The notes below the pieces were generated by a model. The model worked only from the letters and a program-made list of their open reading frames with translations, searched no databases and had not been told where the DNA came from. Shown in pieces: positions 16,712 through 25,363 of a stretch of 64,000 nt of DNA. This DNA is from Paenibacillus psychroresistens (GTDB lineage: Bacteria; Bacillota; Bacilli; Paenibacillales; NBRC-103111), in assembly GCF_009728935.1 (NCBI RefSeq), contig NZ_CP034235.1, positions 3,820,001 to 3,884,000 of the forward strand, in the 5' to 3' direction. The translations under genes and the position numbers were made by a program. Position 1 is the first letter of the stretch, and the number at the start of each line of letters is the position of its first letter.

Positions 16712-17690
16712 TAGCTCAATTATTCTGGTAACAGGTGGGACGGGATCGTGGGGGTACGAGTTAGTAAGCCAGTTGCTGAAATTGAATCCATTGAAAATCA
16801 TTGTATTCTCAAGAAACGAGAACAACCAAGTGAAAATGGAGCGTGCCTTTAATAATCCTCACCTGCAATTCTGCATTGGGGATGTCAGGGATTTAAATGA
16901 GGTAACTAGAGCAAGTAAAGGAGTCGATTATATTTTTCATTTGGCAGCCTTAAAGCATGTTCCTGTCTGTGAGGATCAACCCTTTGAGGCTTTAAAAACG
17001 AATGTAATCGGGACCAAGAATATTATTGATGCTGCGATTAAGAATAAAGTAAAGGTAGTAGTGGCTATTTCCACTGATAAAGCTGCCAATCCTTCCAATT
17101 TTTACGGAATGACGAAAGCAATGGGTGAAAAATTGATTGTATCTGCAAACCTGCAGAATTCAGATACAAAATTTATCTGTGTTAGAGGTGGCAATCTTCT
17201 AGGAAGCAACGGGAGTGTCATGCATTTATTTATTAAACAAATTAAGGAAAAACGTAAGATTGGGATTACAGATAAACTTATGACGCGGTTTTTCCTTAAT
17301 ATTCAAGAAGCCATAGATCTCCTATTAAAAGCAACTGCAATAGGTCAAGGAGGAGAGATTTTCGTAATGGCAACGCCAGCCTGCAGGATTATCGATCTGG
17401 CACAAGTACTAGTTGAAGCATCGGGTGAAAAAACAGTCGAATTTATCGAGCTTGGCATTCGTCCAGGTGAAAAAACCCATGAGATCCTTTATACCGAATT
17501 TGAAAGCCAATCTACAGTTGTTTACGACGAACAATTATTAGTCATTTTACCTACGATCGACATCCCAGACTTACAGGCATTTTATTACCCATATCCACAA
17601 GTTTCATTTAAAAATTATAGTTCAAACGACGCTTTAATGAGTATTAATGAAATTAAAAGCATGCTTCTCCTTGGAGGTTTTATATCATGA
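16704..17690 (+). CDS. UDP-GlcNAc 4,6-dehydratase/5-epimerase, CapE/FnlA/WbvB-like
   Basis: The 328-residue SDR enzyme has the NAD(P) site TGGTGSWG at residues 10-17, FHLAALKHVPVCEDQP in the core and a YGMTK catalytic Tyr-x3-Lys after ISTDKAANPSNF. This is the pattern of inverting UDP-GlcNAc dehydratases that also epimerise C-5 and C-3 and start L-FucNAc or L-QuiNAc synthesis. GGAGG lies 8 bases before the start, and the gene overlaps its predecessor by 8 bp and the next by 4 bp. It acts in the cytoplasm on UDP-GlcNAc. Confidence 0.88.
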   Translation: MFDSSIILVTGGTGSWGYELVSQLLKLNPLKIIVFSRNENNQVKMERAFNNPHLQFCIGDVRDLNEVTRASKGVDYIFHLAALKHVPVCEDQPFEALKTNVIGTKNIIDAAIKNKVKVVVAISTDKAANPSNFYGMTKAMGEKLIVSANLQNSDTKFICVRGGNLLGSNGSVMHLFIKQIKEKRKIGITDKLMTRFFLNIQEAIDLLLKATAIGQGGEIFVMATPACRIIDLAQVLVEASGEKTVEFIELGIRPGEKTHEILYTEFESQSTVVYDEQLLVILPTIDIPDLQAFYYPYPQVSFKNYSSNDALMSINEIKSMLLLGGFIS

Positions 17691-18538
17691 AGTTATTGAT
17701 TCTGGGTGGTCATGGGATGGCTGGACATGTGATGGTGAAATATTTCACCAAATGTACGGATTACAATGTTAGTTTTACAACTCGGGATAAACGCCATGCA
17801 ACTGGATTATATATGGATGCTAGCGATTCTATAATGGTAGAGAAAATCATTGAAGCGGTGTCTCCCAATGTAATTATCAATTGTATTGGTTTGTTGAATG
17901 ATAATGCGGCTAAGAATAAATTGGATGCTTATCGAATAAACGGTTTATTTCCTCATGAATTACGGAGAATTGCGGACAGAACTGGAAGCATATTGATTCA
18001 CATTAGCACCGATTGTGTATTCTCAGGAATGCGAGGCGATTATACAGAAACGGATCGACCCGACGGTACTTCCACTTATGCCCGGACCAAGGCGCTTGGA
18101 GAAGTCATTCATGAGAATCATTTAACCATTCGGACTTCCATTATTGGTCCTGAAATTAGGGGGAATGGTATTGGATTATTACATTGGTTTCTGCAGCAGC
18201 AAGGAGTCGTCAAAGGTTTCTCAAATGTGATGTGGAACGGTTTAACAACCATTGAGCTTGCAAAAGCGATTCATTATATTATCCAGCATCCTATTGTCGG
18301 CTTGCTTCATTTAGTTTCACCAGAGAAGATCAGCAAGCTCGAGCTGCTGAAGCACTTTCAGCAAACGTTCAGTATTCAGGATATTAAATTGGAGACGGAA
18401 GGGGCTGTCATTATGGATCGAACTCTAGTAAATACTCGTAAAGACTTTCATTATGAGATTCCAGTATATAAGCAGCAAATGATTGAGCTGCTAAATTGGA
18501 TGAGTTCTCCCATTCAGATGAATTGGGAATGGAGGTAG
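17687..18538 (+). CDS. RmlD-like UDP-4-keto-6-deoxy-HexNAc reductase (WbvR type)
   Basis: The 283-residue protein has an N-terminal Rossmann loop (GGHGMAGH, residues 7-14), ISTDCVFSG and the YARTK catalytic motif of dTDP-4-dehydrorhamnose reductase (RmlD)-like enzymes, and it ends without the C-terminal cupin domain found in the ~370-residue FnlB/CapF/WbjC reductases. That short form is the one used in UDP-L-RhaNAc/UDP-L-QuiNAc synthesis, so it should reduce the C-4 keto group made by the preceding dehydratase. It overlaps the dehydratase gene by 4 bp and has GGAGG upstream. Substrate assignment is from operon context and length. Confidence 0.8.
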   Translation: MKLLILGGHGMAGHVMVKYFTKCTDYNVSFTTRDKRHATGLYMDASDSIMVEKIIEAVSPNVIINCIGLLNDNAAKNKLDAYRINGLFPHELRRIADRTGSILIHISTDCVFSGMRGDYTETDRPDGTSTYARTKALGEVIHENHLTIRTSIIGPEIRGNGIGLLHWFLQQQGVVKGFSNVMWNGLTTIELAKAIHYIIQHPIVGLLHLVSPEKISKLELLKHFQQTFSIQDIKLETEGAVIMDRTLVNTRKDFHYEIPVYKQQMIELLNWMSSPIQMNWEWR

Positions 18539-18543
18539 ATCAG

Positions 18544-19248
18544 GTGAAGGTTTCAATTATTATTCCCTTTTATAATTGTCCCTATATTGATCAAGCACTT
18601 GAAAGTGCGCTAAACCAGACTTATTCCAACATCGAAATTGTTCTTGTCAACGACGGTTCAACCTTACATTTGGATAAATTGCAGCCTTTTCGCTCCCGAA
18701 TTAAATATATCCATCAATATAATGCCGGAACAGGAAATGCACTGAATGCAGCGATTCGAAATTCCACAGGAGAGTATGTCACCTGGCTAAGCTCCGATGA
18801 CGTTTATTACCCCAATAAAGTGGAAGACCAGCTTTATTACATGCTTAAATATCAGGTTTCGTTTAGTTTTACTAATTGGGATGTGATTGACGCGGCTAAT
18901 AATGTAATAGCTGCTTCTTATGGGCAGCGAGTAAACTCCAAACGGGAGCTTGCAGAAAGCTTCCTGCTGGGAAATCCAATTAACGGCTGTACGGTCATGA
19001 TGAGCAAGGAAATGCTTAAAATTAGCGGAGTGTTTGATAAATCCCTTCGTTATACCCATGATTATGATTTGTGGATGCGTATAATGCTGGCAGGCTATGA
19101 GTTATCATTTATTGATAAAACCTTAGTTAAATATCGCGATCATCCGCAAATGGGGTCAAGAAAACATCGAACGGATATTGAACATGAAATTAAGGCTCTC
19201 CAAACCAGCTATCAATCCAAGCTGAGTCAATTTATTGGAACTCTTTAA
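18544..19248 (+). CDS. Family 2 glycosyltransferase of the sugar operon
   Basis: This 234-residue enzyme starts with VKVSIIIPFYNCPYI, has VLVNDGSTLH for nucleotide binding and a SSDDVYYPNK metal-site region, then FTHDYDLW-type acceptor residues (YTHDYDLWMRI). GTG 18544 is preceded by GGAGG at 18531-18535; the upstream ATG at 18496 falls inside the previous gene. As the last gene of the operon it probably transfers the unusual HexNAc made by the three enzymes before it. Confidence 0.88.
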   Translation: MKVSIIIPFYNCPYIDQALESALNQTYSNIEIVLVNDGSTLHLDKLQPFRSRIKYIHQYNAGTGNALNAAIRNSTGEYVTWLSSDDVYYPNKVEDQLYYMLKYQVSFSFTNWDVIDAANNVIAASYGQRVNSKRELAESFLLGNPINGCTVMMSKEMLKISGVFDKSLRYTHDYDLWMRIMLAGYELSFIDKTLVKYRDHPQMGSRKHRTDIEHEIKALQTSYQSKLSQFIGTL

Positions 19249-19267
19249 GCTGGGACGACTGCCCCCT

Positions 19268-20887
19268 TCAACTACGTTTTCTGTTAACTAATAAAGTGGA
19301 TATCAGAAGAATAACTAGAAGAATGAGCAAGCCAAAACCATATTTTCGGATAGGTGAGGTTTTTTGGATAGGTTGTTGATGGAGAGCTTTGGAATTAATG
19401 TTGGATGGATTGGAAAAATTATAGTAGTTCCCTGTGCGATAAGGTGAGGTTAGCTTAAGGACTTTTACTGCATGTGGTGCCAAAGTAGTTTTATAAACGG
19501 ATATTAAACCAAGCTCAGTTCCACCCCAAAGATCTCTTACCGAGAAGGCATCCATGGATCCAAATGTTTTAAGCAAATTAACTTTCACTGTTTTTGATGA
19601 GTCGCTGCGATTGAATAAACCGAGCACCCAGTCTCCATTTGGCAGCTGCCCAGCCCATCTTTCGCTGTCTTTTTGATTGATCGGATAGGCTGCTTTATTC
19701 TTGTAAAGGGGTTTGCCGACAAAGCCTTGTTTGTTTAATGCAAGCAGCTCTTCATTCTGATAAAAGATATAGTCCGCTGGAGCAAGAGTATCATATTGAT
19801 CTGCCATAGCAATTGGTGCACCTGCCATAATACTTAGTGAGATGGATGTCTGTTTCTCATTATCATTATTTAGCTTTCGTAATCTTTGAAAATCCGTATC
19901 GAGCACCATGCTGCCGTGGCCGCTAATATCGGAGAAAGCAGTTAATCCTTGAAAAGTATTCGCCCATTGCGACCAAACCGCTTTAGAGGTTTGTCTTCTG
20001 CCGCTAAGATGCTCCCAACCACCTGCAAAAACATCTTCGTTAATCCGGATCATATCTCCATACTTGAGTTCGGTGGCAGCATGATTTTTAAGATGGGGCA
20101 TAACAAAGCTAAGCTCAATATCATCTCCTGCAGCCTCAGACATCCAACGTAAGGCTGTTTCATAATTAGCTGATCCATGAGAAATTCCCACGATCTTATC
20201 ACTATCTGTGCCTGTTTCAAACCAAGAAAGAAAATCAATCCGCAAAAACTTCACATTCATTTGTTTGAAATAATCCACATATCCTTTGATGTATTGCTCA
20301 GCTCCGGCCTTAGTAACATCCACCCAATAAGGGTGCTTCGAGGGATTTGGATTACCTGTGAAAAAGTCACCTGGAGCAACGATATCTTTAATACTAATTG
20401 AAGTGCCTATCACTTTTTTCGTTGGATCGTTGACTGCCGCTTGCGTTACCCATAAAGGATTATAGTAGACCCCCATATCCAAGCCAAGCGCATTTACCTC
20501 TTGAGTAACCTTATTCCATGAGTGCTCAGGGAGCCAGCTATCATTATGGCTCAGAACATAACCATTTTGATTGGTTTGGGTCGCACCTTCAATCCAGCCA
20601 TCCGTTGAAACCATCTGATACCCATAAGGCATGAAATTTTGCGCAAACCAATTTACATTGGCTAACCATCGGCTATAAGGTAAGAAAGTATCATTATCGT
20701 ACTGATATTCATAGCTTATCCAATATAAAGGTCCAGTTCCTGATCGGGTAAATGCACTATCTCTTGCCACAATTCTCGAAGGGTTAAAAGCTGTAGTAAG
20801 GAAAGTGAAAATAATAATAACAATTACCAACAATCGACCCGAAATCGTGCGTTTGTGCATAGCAAGGTTAAACTCCTTTTTGTTCAT
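19268..20887 (-). CDS. Membrane-anchored clan GH-D (GH27/GH36-like) glycosidase
   Basis: This 539-residue protein has an N-terminal membrane/signal helix (LLVIVIIIFTFLTTAF, ~19-34) and a C-terminal helix (FGLLILLVILLISTLLV) followed by NRKRS, with no LPXTG, so it may be held at both ends. The middle resembles GH27/GH36 TIM barrels: WFAQNFMPYGYQMVSTDGWIE, then VKFLRIDFLSW, whose Asp218 fits the nucleophile strand, and INEDVFAGGWEHL as a candidate acid/base region. The family includes alpha-galactosidases and isomalto-dextranase; substrate is unknown. Start choice is uncertain: ATG 20887 has GGGGAG about 13 bases upstream, ATG 20860 has AAAGGAG about 12 bases upstream. Confidence 0.7.
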   Translation of the reverse strand: MNKKEFNLAMHKRTISGRLLVIVIIIFTFLTTAFNPSRIVARDSAFTRSGTGPLYWISYEYQYDNDTFLPYSRWLANVNWFAQNFMPYGYQMVSTDGWIEGATQTNQNGYVLSHNDSWLPEHSWNKVTQEVNALGLDMGVYYNPLWVTQAAVNDPTKKVIGTSISIKDIVAPGDFFTGNPNPSKHPYWVDVTKAGAEQYIKGYVDYFKQMNVKFLRIDFLSWFETGTDSDKIVGISHGSANYETALRWMSEAAGDDIELSFVMPHLKNHAATELKYGDMIRINEDVFAGGWEHLSGRRQTSKAVWSQWANTFQGLTAFSDISGHGSMVLDTDFQRLRKLNNDNEKQTSISLSIMAGAPIAMADQYDTLAPADYIFYQNEELLALNKQGFVGKPLYKNKAAYPINQKDSERWAGQLPNGDWVLGLFNRSDSSKTVKVNLLKTFGSMDAFSVRDLWGGTELGLISVYKTTLAPHAVKVLKLTSPYRTGNYYNFSNPSNINSKALHQQPIQKTSPIRKYGFGLLILLVILLISTLLVNRKRS

Positions 20888-21017
20888 TTAGGCTATTTTA
20901 CTCCCCTTGAGTGATTTTCATCCAAATCCTATGAGAAAAAATGAATTTTCTACGCCTGATAAATTTCATTTTATGGTAATATAAGTAGATCAAATCATTT
21001 ATAGAGGAGTGATTAAG

Positions 21018-21431
21018 ATGGCTAAAGAAATCTGGTTGAATCTTCCTGTGAAGGATCTTAAGAAATCAAAAGAATTTTTCAGCAAGCTAGGATTTTCCTT
21101 TCATCCGCGACATGAGAACAGTGAGGATGCAGCCGGCTTAATTGTTGGAGAAAAGAATTTTATGATCATGCTTTTCCCAGAGGCTACTTTCAAGAGCTTT
21201 ACGAGAAATGAGATTACAGATACGAGTTTATCGACCGAAGTATTGCTTTCTATTGATGCTGAATCGAGAGAAGCGGTTGATGAAATAGTCATCAAAGCGG
21301 AGCAAGCTGGAGGGATTATACATAGTAAGCCTGAAGGTAAGGGCTGGTTGTACGGCTGCGTTTTTGCTGACTTGGATGGACACAGATGGAATGTGTTGTA
21401 TATGGATATGAGTATGATGCCCACTCACTGA
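21018..21431 (+). CDS. VOC-family (glyoxalase/bleomycin-resistance fold) protein
   Basis: This 137-residue protein has the paired beta-alpha-beta-beta-beta units of the VOC superfamily: IWLNLPVKDLKKSKEFFSKLGF at the N-terminus and GCVFADLDGHRWNVLYMD at the C-terminus, the latter with the His and the metal-site Glu position replaced by Asn. It may bind a small molecule rather than act as a lyase. ATG 21018 lies 10 bases after GAGGAG; the GTG at 21009 overlaps the ribosome site. The stop codon sits inside the terminator hairpin. Confidence 0.85.
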   Translation: MAKEIWLNLPVKDLKKSKEFFSKLGFSFHPRHENSEDAAGLIVGEKNFMIMLFPEATFKSFTRNEITDTSLSTEVLLSIDAESREAVDEIVIKAEQAGGIIHSKPEGKGWLYGCVFADLDGHRWNVLYMDMSMMPTH

Positions 21432-21447
21432 TAAAGTGAGTTTTTTC
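21423..21447 (+). terminator. Terminator of the VOC gene
   Basis: ACTCAC (21423-21428) pairs with GTGAGT (21436-21441), followed by TTTTTC; the VOC stop codon lies in the loop. Confidence 0.72.
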
Positions 21448-21454
21448 TTTTTCA

Positions 21455-23374
21455 TCAACAATTATTCTCATGTTCCACTGGGCTGCCAATCGTATCTTCA
21501 TACTTACTCTTATAATGACTAAGTGCTAGCAATGGCCAAATATAGGGATAGCTGTGGTAACGGCTATAAAATTGGCCAGGTAATCCAGCTCCTGTTGGGT
21601 AAGCTTCTTGGTTTAATTTATTTAAGTTGTTTAGGAGATAATTAATGCCGTTAATAATTGTTGAATTCATTATCGGATAGCAGGCTATCAATGCATCGAC
21701 TGCCCAAGCAGTTTGAATAAGAGTAGATTGATGTAACGGGACATACTGTTTCACGTGATCACTTGAGCACGATTCACCCCAGCCACCATCGGAATTTTGT
21801 ATACTGCTCAACCATTCCGCACCTTTGCGAATATGACTCTGATCCTGGTTTTCTCCGACTGCTATCATGCCAGTTAAAGCAGCCCATGTGCCATAAATGT
21901 AACAAATTCCCCAACGACCATACCAAGAACCATCCGTTTCTTGATGTTCCTGCAACCAGCTAACTGCTTTATGAATAAAAGAGTGGCGGGAGGTAAGTCC
22001 CGTTTCCTTTCCCAGAAATTCTAAAGTACGCCCTGTTAAATCCGCGGTTGACGGATCAATGGCCGCAGCAGCTGCTCCTTTAAAAGGGAGTAGGGTCATC
22101 ATGGGATTGTTCGTTTTTTTCTCAAATGCAGGCCAGCCTCCGTCTTTATTTTGCATCGATATGATCCATTGAAGTCCCTTATTAAAGGCGTTACGATAGG
22201 TTAGATTAGGAACGTCCAAGTTATGTATGGCTCTTAGAGCGGCAGTCGTATCGTCGACATCGGGATTTAAGGTGTTAATATCGGAGAATCCCCAGCCACC
22301 TGGAACCGGATTGCGAACGTTTTGACTCCAATCACCTAATTTGTCGTGTTGTCTTGAAAGTAAATAATGGCCTGAAGCTTGAATTGTTGGATGTTTACAG
22401 GATAAGTTCGCTTGCTGTAAGGCATGACTGATAAGAGCAGTATCCCAAACAGTTGATGATGAATTTTGAATGTGGATGGTGCCATCAGTATGGTATTGGA
22501 GTGACTTGAGGCCTTGAACAGCGCGTGCGATTGGTGGATGGTGTTTATCGTAGCCAAGTGATAACAGCGCAAAAATCATAAAAATAGTAGCGCTGCTATA
22601 GCTATATAAGGTTCCGTCGGCTTCAATACGATCGAGCATGAATTGCTCCGCTTTGTGAAGGGCTTTTTGATGAAGCTGGTCTGGCAGTGAAGTCACTTTA
22701 TCCATAATTAAATTCAATTCATTCCAAATCGAATTAGATCGTTGACTATGTTCAGGCAGATCAAGTAAGGAAGGATCCAAACGAAATAAATTTGAAAGCT
22801 CAGGAGTTCGCTCATTAGTGATGATAAATCGTTTTTCTGCCAGCAGCATAACCGGAGCGAGGTGAACGCGGGCATATCCGGAAAAATCAAAGAAATTCAC
22901 AGGTGAAATTGAGGGGACTAGCAGCAATTCTAAGGGGAGCGGGAAGAAGGAAGGCCATAAATTTTGTCCGCAGCAGGTAAGAATGATTCGGGTCATTAGA
23001 CTATCTATTTTAGATATCCCGCCATGTGTTTCAATAAAATGTTTGGCGTTCTGGATATGCGGATCAGAGGGCTGACTATATTTGGAATACAACAGGGCGA
23101 AAACGGCTTCGACCGTTGCAGATAAATTTCCTTCCTGCTCGTCGGGATATACTTTCCAAGCACCATTAGTCTCTTGCTTAGTACTAATACGATGATGTAG
23201 CGCACGAATCAATAACTCATCATCAATCTTCAAGGTCCGTAATGTAATTATCATATAGGCGTCTGTCATCACACCACTTTCATAGCTGAAACGCCAGGAG
23301 CCATCCGCGGATTGCTTCTTGATTAGATCATTTGTTAAATATTCAAGGGCTTGTTGAACCTGTTTCCTTATCAT
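21455..23374 (-). CDS. sqhC: Squalene-hopene/sporulenol-type triterpene cyclase
   Basis: The 639-residue protein is a prenyltransferase-type cyclase. The catalytic DXDD acid motif is D372-V-D374-D375 (NPDVDDTTAAL), at nearly the same position as in Alicyclobacillus squalene-hopene cyclase. QW-type repeats are visible (DGSWRF, DGGWPAFEK, DGSWYGRWG, DGGWGESC), and the C-terminus has QFYSRYHSYPYIWPLLALS. It cyclises squalene or the C35 heptaprenyl analogue at the membrane; in spore formers this type can make sporulenes. ATG 23374 is 6 bases after AAGGTGAG; the ATG at 23380 directly abuts that site. No squalene synthase lies nearby, so substrate class is not settled. Confidence 0.88.
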   Translation of the reverse strand: MIRKQVQQALEYLTNDLIKKQSADGSWRFSYESGVMTDAYMIITLRTLKIDDELLIRALHHRISTKQETNGAWKVYPDEQEGNLSATVEAVFALLYSKYSQPSDPHIQNAKHFIETHGGISKIDSLMTRIILTCCGQNLWPSFFPLPLELLLVPSISPVNFFDFSGYARVHLAPVMLLAEKRFIITNERTPELSNLFRLDPSLLDLPEHSQRSNSIWNELNLIMDKVTSLPDQLHQKALHKAEQFMLDRIEADGTLYSYSSATIFMIFALLSLGYDKHHPPIARAVQGLKSLQYHTDGTIHIQNSSSTVWDTALISHALQQANLSCKHPTIQASGHYLLSRQHDKLGDWSQNVRNPVPGGWGFSDINTLNPDVDDTTAALRAIHNLDVPNLTYRNAFNKGLQWIISMQNKDGGWPAFEKKTNNPMMTLLPFKGAAAAAIDPSTADLTGRTLEFLGKETGLTSRHSFIHKAVSWLQEHQETDGSWYGRWGICYIYGTWAALTGMIAVGENQDQSHIRKGAEWLSSIQNSDGGWGESCSSDHVKQYVPLHQSTLIQTAWAVDALIACYPIMNSTIINGINYLLNNLNKLNQEAYPTGAGLPGQFYSRYHSYPYIWPLLALSHYKSKYEDTIGSPVEHENNC

Positions 23375-23733
23375 TTTCATCTCACCTTGCCTTTTTCATA
23401 CATACGCATTCTTGGCGTTGTTCATTCTTAAGTATGAAAATTGAACTTCATGACCTGTGGTTTGCTGAATTTAGCTAAGGCACATTATGAATAGGACAAC
23501 ATTTAACCTTATATACGAATGATTTGCAATCTCCAAGTCATTTGCATGGCTGGATGGCTACTAGCCCATCAGGCTTTATCATGGTTTGCCAATGCTCATC
23601 AACAAAGATTCCATGCAGTATAAAAATCAATATCAAAAGAAAATAATTTTAGAATATAGCCGTTCCCCCTCCAAACTATGTGTATAAAATATGGTGTTAG
23701 CGCTCACGCCAGATAAGGGGAGAGGGTAAAGAT
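23375..23733. other. Divergent intergenic region, no gene seen
   Basis: The 359 bp between the cyclase and the YheC/D-like pair hold no convincing reading frame or RNA gene. On the minus strand CATACTTA (complement of 23429-23436) lies 55-62 bp before the cyclase start and loosely resembles a sporulation-sigma -10 element; on the plus strand TATAAAATA precedes the YheC-like gene. Both are weak. Confidence 0.4.
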
Positions 23734-24486
23734 ATGCCTGGAAAATGGGGATTACATACATTCTACTCGAAGGATCGCAAAATTCGACGCTTATTGCCTA
23801 AAACAAAGGTTTTAAGCAAAGCATCTCTTCGTAAGCTTATAAAGCGTTATGGATCCGTCTATATTAAACCGAATATGGAGCATATGGGAAAAGGCATTAT
23901 GAAAGCAGTTAAGACTTCGAAGAAATACAAGCTGGTTAGAGTCAATAAAGGTAAGCATAAGTTTTCTAATGTCCAGAAATTGATTAGAAAAGTTAAGAAA
24001 ATAACGCGGAATAAACCATATATTATTCAAAAAACAATCCCGCTCGCCCATTATCGCGGACGTTCATATGATATTCGAGTCATGATGATGAGAAATAAAC
24101 AGGACAAATGGACCTATATAGGTATGCTCGCCAAAGTGATGGGGCCATCAAGCATTATTAGCAATATTCGGCGAGGCGGAGGGTATGCCATAACCGTAGG
24201 GCAAGCATTGAAGAAATCTGTAGCTCCTGCAGCCAGAAAACGAAAAAAGCTTAAGCGTAAGCTTATTAAGACCAGTTACCGCATTTGTAAAAGATTTAAC
24301 CGTTACAAGTATAGCTCACAAATTGGAATTGATTATGCTGTGGATAAACGCGGACGATTATGGTTGATTGAAGTTAATTTTGATTTTCCGTCACACGGAT
24401 TATTTGCACGCTTACCTGATAAATCCATATATCGTTTAATTAAACGCACACGTGCCAAATACTTGAAAGCAAAAGGGCGGAGGTAA
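23734..24486 (+). CDS. YheC/YheD-like ATP-grasp spore-coat-associated protein (copy 1)
   Basis: The 250-residue, very Lys/Arg-rich protein matches the ATP-grasp domain of YheC/YheD endospore proteins: WGLHTFYSKD at the start, YIKPNMEHMGKGI for nucleotide binding, YIIQKTIPLA, GRSYDIRVMMMRN, and a metal-binding end LIEVNFDFPSHG. It lacks the extra N-terminal domain of full-length YheC/YheD. ATP-grasp enzymes form amide or thioester links; the product here is not known. GGGGAGAGGG lies before the start. It is 2 bp from the next homologous gene, so the two are a translationally close pair. Confidence 0.82.
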   Translation: MPGKWGLHTFYSKDRKIRRLLPKTKVLSKASLRKLIKRYGSVYIKPNMEHMGKGIMKAVKTSKKYKLVRVNKGKHKFSNVQKLIRKVKKITRNKPYIIQKTIPLAHYRGRSYDIRVMMMRNKQDKWTYIGMLAKVMGPSSIISNIRRGGGYAITVGQALKKSVAPAARKRKKLKRKLIKTSYRICKRFNRYKYSSQIGIDYAVDKRGRLWLIEVNFDFPSHGLFARLPDKSIYRLIKRTRAKYLKAKGRR

Positions 24487-24488
24487 GC

Positions 24489-25268
24489 ATGAAAAAATTC
24501 AAAAAGTTGATAAAGCGAGGTCAGTACGTAGGAAGCAAGTGGAGTAAAACTAAAGTATTATTACAAAATAAATTAATAAGAAAATATATCCCGAAAACAA
24601 GAAAATTAAATAAACGGGTATTGAAGTCCATGTTGAAGGAGTTTAAAATGATTTATTTAAAACCTGTTAATGGAACTGCTGGCAGAGGGGTAATTCGTGC
24701 AGAGAAGCTCAAAAGTAATGGTAAAAAAACATATAAATATCAACAAGGCAAAGAGAAAAGAAAATTTCCCTCGGTCAGTGCTTTATATCGAAAAATTAAA
24801 AAAAGTAAGGTTAAACGCCCCTATATTGCGCAGCAAGGGATACATTTATTGAAGCATAAAAATCGCTTGTTTGATTTGCGAATAATGGTGCAAAGAAATT
24901 CAGAAAAGGAATGGGAAACAACCGGTATTATTGGGCGAGCCGCTCATCCTCAAAAAATTGTCACCAATTATCATAATGGAGGAACACCTTTGAGCTTTAA
25001 AAAGATTTTTAAATCGCATTTAACAGCTAGAAAAACAAAGAAATACAAAAAAACCTTGAAGAAATTTGGTAAAGATGTAGCAGGAGCAATGAGCCATAAA
25101 TATCCGAAACTCAACATGCTTGGGGTAGATGTGGGAGTAGACAAGAAGTTAACCCCATGGATCATTGAAGTAAATACAAATCCTGATCTTTATATTTTTA
25201 AACAATTAAAGGATAAAGCGACATTTCATAAAATATATCGTTATGCTAAGCAGCTAAAGAGAGCGTAG
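24489..25268 (+). CDS. YheC/YheD-like ATP-grasp spore-coat-associated protein (copy 2)
   Basis: The 259-residue basic protein is a diverged tandem homologue of the previous gene: YLKPVNGTAGRGVIRAEK, YIAQQGIHLL, NRLFDLRIMVQRN and WIIEVNTNPDLYIF line up with the same ATP-grasp positions. The GGCGGAGG ribosome site is inside the end of copy 1. The pair resembles yheC-yheD order in Bacillus, which is expressed in the mother cell; a coat or cortex role is inferred. A terminator follows directly. Confidence 0.82.
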   Translation: MKKFKKLIKRGQYVGSKWSKTKVLLQNKLIRKYIPKTRKLNKRVLKSMLKEFKMIYLKPVNGTAGRGVIRAEKLKSNGKKTYKYQQGKEKRKFPSVSALYRKIKKSKVKRPYIAQQGIHLLKHKNRLFDLRIMVQRNSEKEWETTGIIGRAAHPQKIVTNYHNGGTPLSFKKIFKSHLTARKTKKYKKTLKKFGKDVAGAMSHKYPKLNMLGVDVGVDKKLTPWIIEVNTNPDLYIFKQLKDKATFHKIYRYAKQLKRA

Positions 25269-25276
25269 AATTATAA

Positions 25277-25314
25277 ATGAGCTATCCAGTTTTCATAATG
25301 GATAGCTCATTTTA
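25277..25314 (+). terminator. Terminator of the YheC/D-like pair
   Basis: ATGAGCTATCCA (25277-25288) pairs with TGGATAGCTCAT (25299-25310), followed by TTTTAAG. Confidence 0.82.
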
Positions 25315-25363
25315 AGTTTAAGTGTCATAATTAGAAAAACGAGTTGAAAAGGGAGCTGTAAGG

